10,805 nucleotides of DNA from Pseudomonadota bacterium (GTDB taxonomy: Bacteria > Pseudomonadota > Gammaproteobacteria > Pseudomonadales > Cellvibrionaceae). Where the stretch lies: positions 1 through 10,805 of the forward strand of contig JAEZGT010000298.1 in assembly GCA_023416875.1 (NCBI GenBank), read 5' to 3'. Below are positions 1 through 4,896 of this stretch, piece by piece (the stretch's first letter is position 1; the number at the start of each line of letters is the position of its first letter). The position numbers and the translations under genes were made by a program. Under the pieces are notes generated by a model. That model was not told where the DNA came from, made no database searches, and saw only the letters and a list, made by a program, of their open reading frames with translations.

Positions 1-1340
1 ACTTTATCAACAACCAGGTCACCCTCGCCGGACATGTGAAACGACCGGGGCCGCGCTCCTGGGGACAAGGGTTGCGCTTTACCGATGTCATACCGAATCC
101 ACGCGAACTCCTGCCAAACCCAGATATCGAAATTGCGTTAATCCAGCGTTTTAGCGTGGAAACTCGCAGAGTCGAGGTGATTTTATTTTCACCCACTGAC
201 GCTTGGCAGACACCAGGATCAGAGAACGATCCACTTTTGCAAGGTTACGACGTCATTCAGATGTTTAATTACGAAGATAAGCGTGATCAACAGCTCGCCG
301 AGGTCGTTAAACAATTGGAAGCCCAGGCACGTTTCAATGAACGTAAAAAAGTGGTCTCAATAAGCGGTAGTGTGCGCTTTCCTGGCCTCTATCCATTAGC
401 AAATGGAATGACCACTCAACAGCTGATACAGCTGGCAGGAGGGCTTACGGAAAGCGCTCTCGATAGCAATGGCGAAATTACCCGCTATAGCATCGACGAA
501 GACAGGAACCGCGTGGTTTCACATATCGACGTTAATTTTTCCGAGGCGCCGGTCCAACTGGAACCTGGAGATACCCTGCAAGTTAAGCAAATCCCTCTTT
601 GGAAACAAAAAGAAACCGTGGAATTGGTCGGCGAAATTATGTTTCCAGGCACATATACAATCCTGCCAGGGGAAACATTGCTGGACGTGCTAAAAAGGGC
701 TGGTGGATTAACACCTCATGCTTATCCAACCGGCGCGGTATTTTCACGCCTGGAGCTTCGCGAACTCGAACAACAGAGATTAAAAGAGTTAACTGACAAA
801 CTTCAAAGCGATATCGCCGCAGCGACAGCAGCAGGGGCCACTACAGGTCAGGATCAATTGAGCCAGGAGGACGCGGAACAGTTGATCAAAAATTTAAATA
901 CCATCAGACCTTTGGGCCGCATGGTGATTGATCTTCCCAATATCTTGAAGGACCCGGCAAATCATGATTTTCAACTGGAAAGCGGTGATACGCTGACCGT
1001 GCCCCGCTACAAGCCATCCGTTACCGTGGTTGGTGAGGTTCAATATCCCACCTCTCATTTTTATGACCAGACTCTTGATGCGGTGAGCTATATCGAACGT
1101 TCGGGGGGCTACAAAAAAAGCGCGGATGAACAGCGGGTTTATATCGTCAAAGCCAACGGCAGCGTAGTCCAGCCAGAATCCTCTGCATGGTTTCGCGCGA
1201 ATCGAGACAAAATTCAGCCTGGCGACACTATAGTTGTGCCGCTGGAAACCGATCGCGTGGACAAGCTGACCGTGTGGTCCAGAGCCACCCAGATCATCTA
1301 TCAAGCAGCATTGGGTGCGGCTGCACTTAAGGCATTTTAA
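1..1340 (+). CDS. SLBB-domain polysaccharide export protein, 3' part (5' end outside window)
   Basis: This is the C-terminal 445 codons of a large export protein; the frame is open from base 3 with no stop. A GTG at 36 is not the start, because the residues before it (NQVTLAGHV) already belong to an SLBB motif. Four SLBB-type beta-grasp units are visible, each with the pattern V-x-G-x-V-xx-P-G followed by a helix ending in AGG or SGG: around codons 4-30 (partial), 117-152, 204-250 and 339-385. Units three and four are separated by a charged, Ala/Gln-rich helical stretch (about codons 248-300), probably coiled coil. The protein ends in a hydrophobic/amphipathic tail (TQIIYQAALGAAALKAF). SLBB repeats are typical of Wza-like periplasmic and outer-membrane polysaccharide export proteins, where they bind glycan or build the channel collar. 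The missing N-terminus should carry a signal peptide and a Poly_export domain. The family call is firm; the polysaccharide exported is unknown. The tail as a membrane-associated helix is inferred by analogy with Wza. Confidence 0.88.
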   Translation, partial: FINNQVTLAGHVKRPGPRSWGQGLRFTDVIPNPRELLPNPDIEIALIQRFSVETRRVEVILFSPTDAWQTPGSENDPLLQGYDVIQMFNYEDKRDQQLAEVVKQLEAQARFNERKKVVSISGSVRFPGLYPLANGMTTQQLIQLAGGLTESALDSNGEITRYSIDEDRNRVVSHIDVNFSEAPVQLEPGDTLQVKQIPLWKQKETVELVGEIMFPGTYTILPGETLLDVLKRAGGLTPHAYPTGAVFSRLELRELEQQRLKELTDKLQSDIAAATAAGATTGQDQLSQEDAEQLIKNLNTIRPLGRMVIDLPNILKDPANHDFQLESGDTLTVPRYKPSVTVVGEVQYPTSHFYDQTLDAVSYIERSGGYKKSADEQRVYIVKANGSVVQPESSAWFRANRDKIQPGDTIVVPLETDRVDKLTVWSRATQIIYQAALGAAALKAF

Positions 1341-1354
1341 TCACCAAAAAAGTG

Positions 1355-1383
1355 TTGCCTGCTGAAATTGAGGTCGCTAGAAT
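1355..1383 (+). promoter_or_regulatory. sigma70-type promoter of tRNA-Val
   Basis: The -35 is TTGCCT (1355-1360, 4 of 6 consensus), the spacer is exactly 17 bp, and the -10 is TAGAAT (1378-1383, 5 of 6). A GC-rich discriminator (ACGCGACC) follows, as is usual for stringently controlled stable-RNA promoters. Transcription would start near 1390, just before the mature tRNA at 1399. The -10 is flanked by a perfect 7-bp inverted repeat, AGGTCGC (1371-1377) and GCGACCT (1386-1392). The promoter begins only 15 bp after the stop of the export gene. Confidence 0.7.
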
Positions 1384-1398
1384 ACGCGACCTCTGCAT

Positions 1399-1475
1399 AG
1401 GACCGTAGCTCAGTTGGTTAGAGCACCACCTTGACATGGTGGGGGTCAGCGGTTCGAGTCCGCTCGGTCCTACCA
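1399..1475 (+). tRNA. tRNA-Val (anticodon GAC)
   Basis: A 77-nt cloverleaf can be folded by hand. The acceptor AGGACCG (1399-1405) pairs with CGGTCCT (1465-1471). The D arm is GCTC/GAGC. The anticodon stem CCACC/GGTGG encloses the loop TTGACAT, giving anticodon GAC (1433-1435). The T arm AGCGG-TTCGAGT-CCGCT is perfect. The discriminator is A1472 and CCA is encoded at 1473-1475. It reads GUC and GUU valine codons. It has its own promoter, and no canonical terminator follows; an AT-rich hairpin lies 8 nt downstream. Confidence 0.97.
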
Positions 1476-1483
1476 ACCTTTTG

Positions 1484-1519
1484 TTTGATTTTTAAACTGC
1501 AAAAACGTTTAAAATCAAA
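1484..1519. repeat. AT-rich imperfect inverted repeat between the two tRNA genes
   Basis: The left arm TTTGATTTTTAAAC (1484-1497) and right arm GTTTAAAATCAAA (1507-1519) are complementary over 13 bp with one bulged T, around a 9-nt loop. It starts 8 nt after the tRNA-Val CCA. The right arm is not followed by a U-tract, so it is not a standard intrinsic terminator in the + direction. It may slow polymerase, help 3' processing of the tRNA-Val precursor, or act as an upstream element of the tRNA-Asn promoter. The pairing is seen directly; the role is open. Confidence 0.5.
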
Positions 1520-1540
1520 TAGTTAAAAAGAGAGAAAAGG

Positions 1541-1569
1541 TTGACAGAGAGAGGTAAGCAGATTAGCAT
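1541..1569 (+). promoter_or_regulatory. sigma70-type promoter of tRNA-Asn
   Basis: A perfect -35 TTGACA (1541-1546), a 17-bp spacer and the -10 TAGCAT (1564-1569, 4 of 6) are followed by the GC-rich discriminator ACGCGCC. Purine- and A-rich DNA lies upstream (1521-1540), compatible with an UP-like element. Transcription would start near 1576, about 24 nt before the mature tRNA. The -10/discriminator block is almost identical to that of the tRNA-Val promoter. Confidence 0.78.
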
Positions 1570-1599
1570 ACGCGCCTCTTAGGAAATATCCGAGACCCT

Positions 1600-1675
1600 T
1601 CCGCCTTAGCTCAGTCGGTAGAGCAAATGACTGTTAATCATTGGGTCGCTGGTTCGAGCCCAGCAGGCGGAGCCA
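1600..1675 (+). tRNA. tRNA-Asn (anticodon GTT)
   Basis: This is a 76-nt cloverleaf. The acceptor TCCGCCT (1600-1606) pairs with AGGCGGA (1665-1671). The anticodon stem AATGA/TCATT (1626-1630, 1638-1642) encloses CTGTTAA, giving anticodon GTT (1633-1635). A TTCGAGC T-loop is present, the discriminator is G1672, and CCA is encoded at 1673-1675. It reads AAC and AAU asparagine codons. It has its own promoter and a strong terminator starting 6 nt after CCA. Confidence 0.97.
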
Positions 1676-1680
1676 AACAA

Positions 1681-1713
1681 AAAAGCCCCGATATTTTATA
1701 TCGGGGCTTTTTT
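1681..1713 (+). terminator. Rho-independent terminator of tRNA-Asn
   Basis: A perfect 10-bp stem, GCCCCGATAT (1685-1694) with ATATCGGGGC (1698-1707), has a TTT loop and is followed by six T residues (1708-1713). A-residues at 1681-1684 pair with part of the T-run, so the structure could also stop transcription from the other strand. It isolates the tRNA unit from galE. Confidence 0.93.
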
Positions 1714-1830
1714 ATTTCTGCCTTTCTCTCCCCTCCGCGCAATGCTTCATTACAAAATATCTTTCCGTATTGGACTGATCGAATACGCCTTCATTAAACT
1801 GCAGAACCCAGCATCAACGGAGATAAAACA

Positions 1831-2850
1831 ATGGCAATATTGGTAACGGGCGGCGCCGGCTATATAGGCTCCCATACAACAGTGCAGTTGCTGGAAGCAG
1901 GTTATGAAGTTGTTATTTTGGACAATTTTCATAACAGCCATGAAGAAGCCGTCAATCGCATCCGAGAGCTGACCGGAAAAGACGTTGTGCTGGTCCGCGG
2001 CGACATTAATTGCCAAACAACGCTGGAGGCCATTTTTAACAATCACCGCATTGACGCGGCCATTCATTTCGCGGGACTCAAAGCGGTAGGTGAGTCAAAT
2101 CGAATCCCCCTGACCTATTACCGAGTCAATGTGGCAGGCACTCTGAGCCTGTGTGAGACGATGCGCAAGCACGGGTGCGGCAATCTGGTTTTCAGTTCTT
2201 CAGCCACCGTCTATGGCGATCCAGAGATAATTCCAATTCCCGAATCCTGCAAGACGTCGGCAACCAACCCGTATGGCCGCAGCAAGCTTATGGTGGAAGA
2301 AATACTTGCGGACCTGCAGAAGTCGCAGCCTGACTTCTGGAATATTACGTTGTTGCGCTACTTTAACCCTATAGGTGCACACCCCTCTGGACGCATAGGC
2401 GAAGACCCTAACGATATTCCCAACAACCTGCTGCCATACGTCGCCCAGGTTGCTACAGGTCGCCTCGAAGTAGTTAATGTCTTTGGCAATGACTACAACA
2501 CGCCGGATGGCACCGGAGTGCGCGACTATATTCACGTTCTGGATTTAGCGGCAGGACATATTCGCGCATTGGAGCATCAGCAGCAGACGCCAGCGGGCTT
2601 ACATATATTTAATCTGGGAACAGGCCGAGGAATCTCCGTACTTGAAATTATCGAAAAATTTCGGGCTATATCCGGAAAACCGATCCCATACCGCATAGCC
2701 CCCCGCAGGCAGGGTGATATCGCCACCTGCTACGCCGATCCAAGCAAAGCTCAAAATGAACTGGATTGGCGTTGCAACTTCAATCTTGAGGACATGATTC
2801 GAGATACATGGAACTGGCAGCGGCAAAATCCCAATGGCTATAAATCCTGA
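1831..2850 (+). CDS. galE: UDP-glucose 4-epimerase
   Basis: GalE interconverts UDP-glucose and UDP-galactose (Leloir pathway), using tightly bound NAD in the cytoplasm. At 339 aa it matches the usual bacterial length. It is an extended short-chain dehydrogenase/reductase: the NAD-binding glycine motif GGAGYIG is at residues 7-13, the acidic ribose-binding DNF at 31-33, the catalytic Ser in SSSATVYGD (S124), and the YxxxK pair Y148/K152 in NPYGRSK. The substrate-loop block NPIGAHPSGRIGEDP is also present. The ATG at 1831 follows a GGAG Shine-Dalgarno (1819-1822) at an 8-nt spacing. I see no convincing promoter in the 117 nt after the tRNA terminator, but one must lie there because that terminator blocks readthrough. 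Near an exopolysaccharide export gene it probably feeds UDP-galactose to polymer synthesis (inference). The last five codons form half of a perfect 30-bp palindrome. Confidence 0.96.
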   Translation: MAILVTGGAGYIGSHTTVQLLEAGYEVVILDNFHNSHEEAVNRIRELTGKDVVLVRGDINCQTTLEAIFNNHRIDAAIHFAGLKAVGESNRIPLTYYRVNVAGTLSLCETMRKHGCGNLVFSSSATVYGDPEIIPIPESCKTSATNPYGRSKLMVEEILADLQKSQPDFWNITLLRYFNPIGAHPSGRIGEDPNDIPNNLLPYVAQVATGRLEVVNVFGNDYNTPDGTGVRDYIHVLDLAAGHIRALEHQQQTPAGLHIFNLGTGRGISVLEIIEKFRAISGKPIPYRIAPRRQGDIATCYADPSKAQNELDWRCNFNLEDMIRDTWNWQRQNPNGYKS

Positions 2851-2865
2851 TCAGGATTTATAGCC
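2836..2865. repeat. perfect 30-bp palindrome across the galE stop codon
   Basis: The half-site GGCTATAAATCCTGA (2836-2850) is followed immediately by its exact reverse complement (2851-2865), with no mismatch and no spacer. The left half is the final codons GYKS plus the TGA stop of galE; the right half is non-coding. In RNA it would form a 13-bp stem with a GAUC loop holding two bases of the stop codon. There is no U-tract after it, and a proper terminator lies about 50 bp further on. It might stabilise the mRNA 3' end or bind a dimeric protein; neither is shown. Confidence 0.9.
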
Positions 2866-2915
2866 CAGCCGGCAGATCACTTATAGACGCAGTATTAATT
2901 CCACTTAATACAAAT

Positions 2916-2945
2916 AAAAAAGCCGACGATAACGTCGGCTTTTTT
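2916..2945. terminator. bidirectional Rho-independent terminator between galE and aceF
   Basis: The stem AGCCGACG (2921-2928) pairs perfectly with CGTCGGCT (2933-2940) around an ATAA loop. It is flanked by five A (2916-2920) and a long T-run (2941-2945 and beyond). It therefore works on both strands, ending galE transcripts (+) and aceEF transcripts (-). It lies 23 bp beyond the aceF stop. Confidence 0.93.
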
Positions 2946-2968
2946 ATTTTTTTACCCAGCAAAAACGA

Positions 2969-4879
2969 TCAGAGCAAAAGTCGACGCACATCGGACAGCA
3001 GCGTTCCTAGATAAGTCAGGAATCGACCGGCGTCACCGCCGTTAATTGCTCTGTGGTCGTAGGACAGACACAGTGGCAACATCAGCCTGGGCACAAACGC
3101 TTTACCATCCCACACGGGTTTGGTATCCGCTCGCGACACACCGAGAATTCCAACTTCAGGCGCGTTCACGATAGGTGTAAAGCCGGTGCCCCCGATAGCG
3201 CCGAGGCTGGAGATGGTAAAGCAACCACCCTGCATCTCTTTCGGCAGCAACTTGCCTTCACGCGCTTTTTTTGCCAATGCAGTAGCCTCAGCCGCGAGTT
3301 CAAACAAGCCTTTTTTGTCTACATCGCGAATTACCGGTACCACCAATCCGTTTGGTGTATCCACGGCCATACCGATATTGATGTACTTTTTCTGAACAAT
3401 ATGTTCGCCATCCGCATGCAAGGAAACATTAAAAGATGGCTCAGCTTTCAACGCGGCAGCGCAGGCTTTCAGCAGAAACGGTACCGGTGTGAGCTTAACG
3501 CCCGCTTTGTCCGCCTCATCTTTCATCGCCTTGCGGAAGCTCTCCAGCTCGGTGATGTCAACATCGTCAAATTGCGTAACCGCAGGGATATTGAGCCAGT
3601 TGCGCGTCATATTGAACGCGGTAACTTTTTTGATTTTGCTCATTTTCACCAACTCGATTTCGCCGAATTGGGAAAAATCAATCTCGGGCATCGCCGGGAT
3701 ACCGCCGCCAACAGCAGGTGCTGAAGCAGATCCTTTACCCCGGTTCTCCATCACAGATTTCACAAAGCCGCGCACATCATCTTTGGTAATGCGTCCACGC
3801 GGGCCATTGGCCCTTACTTCCGATAGATCGACCCCCAACTGTCGGGCCAGCTTACGCACGGCGGGACCAGCGTAGACAGACGTGTTGGTTTTTGTAGATG
3901 CGGCCACGTCCGCAACAGGCGCTGCAGGTTTTGCCGGAGTCGGTGCAGCAGCAGATGACGACGCAGGCGCAGGCGCAGATGCCGCTGCAGGAGTGCTGGC
4001 GGCAACAGGAACTGAACCAATCACCTGTAGTCGACCGATCGGAGAGCCTTTAGAAACCTTATCGCCCTCCTTGATCGTCAACTCGACCACCTTGCCAGAA
4101 GCAGAGGCCGGCACTTCCATGGATGCTTTATCGCTTTCAAGGACGATCAAAGAATCACCCTCTTTGATGTCCGCGCCGACTTTCACGCACACCTCGATGA
4201 CATCCACTCCTTCCGAGCCACCTATATCCGGCACTACCAGATCGATAATGGAGGGAGCTGCGGAAGAAGGCGCGCTAGCTGGTTGTTGCGCAGCCGCTGC
4301 TGGTGCCGCAGGCGCAGCGCCAGTGCTGAGAACCAAAATCTTGCTGCCGGCGGAAACTTTATCGCCTTCTTTGATAGCAATGCTGACCACCTTGCCAGAT
4401 GCCGGTGCCGGCACTTCCATGGATGCCTTGTCGCTTTCCAATACGATCAGTGACTCCCCTTCTTTAATTTCCTGACCGACCTTCACGCAGACTTCGATCA
4501 CATCCACGTTTTCAGAGCCGCCGATATCGGGCACTTCAACAGTGGTTTCCGCACCGCTCGTCGCAGCTGACACAGGAGCAGCGGGCTCTGCTTTCGCCGG
4601 TGCCGGAGCGGCTGCGGATGACGGTGCCGATTCAGCGGCAGCGTCGGTTTCAAGCTCCAAAATCGCCGCTCCCTCGGAAACCTGATCACCTTCTTTGAGC
4701 AAGATCTTAACGACTTTGCCCGCTTTGGGTGCGGGAATATCCATGGATGCTTTATCAGACTCCAACACAATCAGAGACGCATCCGCTTTAATGGTGTCGC
4801 CCACCGCGACACACACCTCAATGACATCGACGTTTTCCGCACCGCCAATATCGGGAACCTTGATGGTTTCTATAGCCAC
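2969..4879 (-). CDS. aceF: pyruvate dehydrogenase E2, dihydrolipoyllysine acetyltransferase
   Basis: AceF is the core of the pyruvate dehydrogenase complex and moves the acetyl group from E1 via lipoyl-lysine to CoA. Its 636 aa show three lipoyl domains (about residues 2-77, 113-185 and 213-285), each with the ESDKAS lipoylation loop (K43, K151, K251), joined by Ala/Pro-rich flexible linkers. A peripheral-subunit-binding domain (about 335-374, AGPAVRKLARQLGVDL) and the catalytic domain (about 405-636) follow. The active site has Ser557/558 in TISSLGAIGGTGF and His609 in DHRAING. Asn613 stands where E. coli has Asp; as I recall, Azotobacter vinelandii E2p also has Asn (His610/Asn614), so activity is expected. 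The GTG start at 4879 is supported by an AAGGAG Shine-Dalgarno (4890-4895), 10 nt away, right after the aceE stop. The 17-nt gap to aceE indicates one operon. Each lipoyl domain carries a Cys (C23, C131, C231). No lpd follows, so E3 is encoded elsewhere. Confidence 0.97.
   Translation of the reverse strand: MAIETIKVPDIGGAENVDVIEVCVAVGDTIKADASLIVLESDKASMDIPAPKAGKVVKILLKEGDQVSEGAAILELETDAAAESAPSSAAAPAPAKAEPAAPVSAATSGAETTVEVPDIGGSENVDVIEVCVKVGQEIKEGESLIVLESDKASMEVPAPASGKVVSIAIKEGDKVSAGSKILVLSTGAAPAAPAAAAQQPASAPSSAAPSIIDLVVPDIGGSEGVDVIEVCVKVGADIKEGDSLIVLESDKASMEVPASASGKVVELTIKEGDKVSKGSPIGRLQVIGSVPVAASTPAAASAPAPASSSAAAPTPAKPAAPVADVAASTKTNTSVYAGPAVRKLARQLGVDLSEVRANGPRGRITKDDVRGFVKSVMENRGKGSASAPAVGGGIPAMPEIDFSQFGEIELVKMSKIKKVTAFNMTRNWLNIPAVTQFDDVDITELESFRKAMKDEADKAGVKLTPVPFLLKACAAALKAEPSFNVSLHADGEHIVQKKYINIGMAVDTPNGLVVPVIRDVDKKGLFELAAEATALAKKAREGKLLPKEMQGGCFTISSLGAIGGTGFTPIVNAPEVGILGVSRADTKPVWDGKAFVPRLMLPLCLSYDHRAINGGDAGRFLTYLGTLLSDVRRLLL
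4025..4876 (-). repeat. three tandem lipoyl-domain repeats within aceF
   Basis: The copies occupy 4649-4876, 4325-4543 and 4025-4243, separated by linker-coding DNA. Copies 2 and 3 are nearly the same protein (SLIVLESDKASMEVPA in both) but differ at many third codon positions. This suggests an old duplication under protein-level selection rather than a recent copy. The Ala/Pro/Ser linkers are the swinging arms that let lipoyl groups visit all three active sites. Confidence 0.85.
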
Positions 4880-4896
4880 TTTCTGAGCACTCCTTC

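Noticed and set aside
36..38. GTG at 36 as the start of the SLBB gene
   Set aside because: The frame is open to base 3 and the codons before it complete an SLBB motif (NQVTLAGHV), so the gene begins outside the window.
1399..1675. tRNA-integrated element (att site) at the tRNA pair
   Set aside because: I found no second copy of either tRNA 3' end and no integrase in the window.
3197..3205. Apparent active-site oddity in AceF: Asn613 (codon in DHRAING, near 3043) instead of the Asp of E. coli
   Set aside because: Asn occurs at this position in the well-studied Azotobacter vinelandii E2p, as I recall, so it is a natural variant and not a loss of function. The range given here covers only the separate Ser557/558 region of the same active site.
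3882..4475. 197-codon Ala/Ser/Thr-rich open frame opposite aceF
   Set aside because: It is the mirror of the lipoyl-domain and Ala/Pro-linker coding sequence, and its low-complexity composition follows from that.
4025..4876. Regular repeats as a CRISPR-like or tandem array
   Set aside because: The repeats are coding lipoyl domains of about 75 residues with diverged third codon positions.
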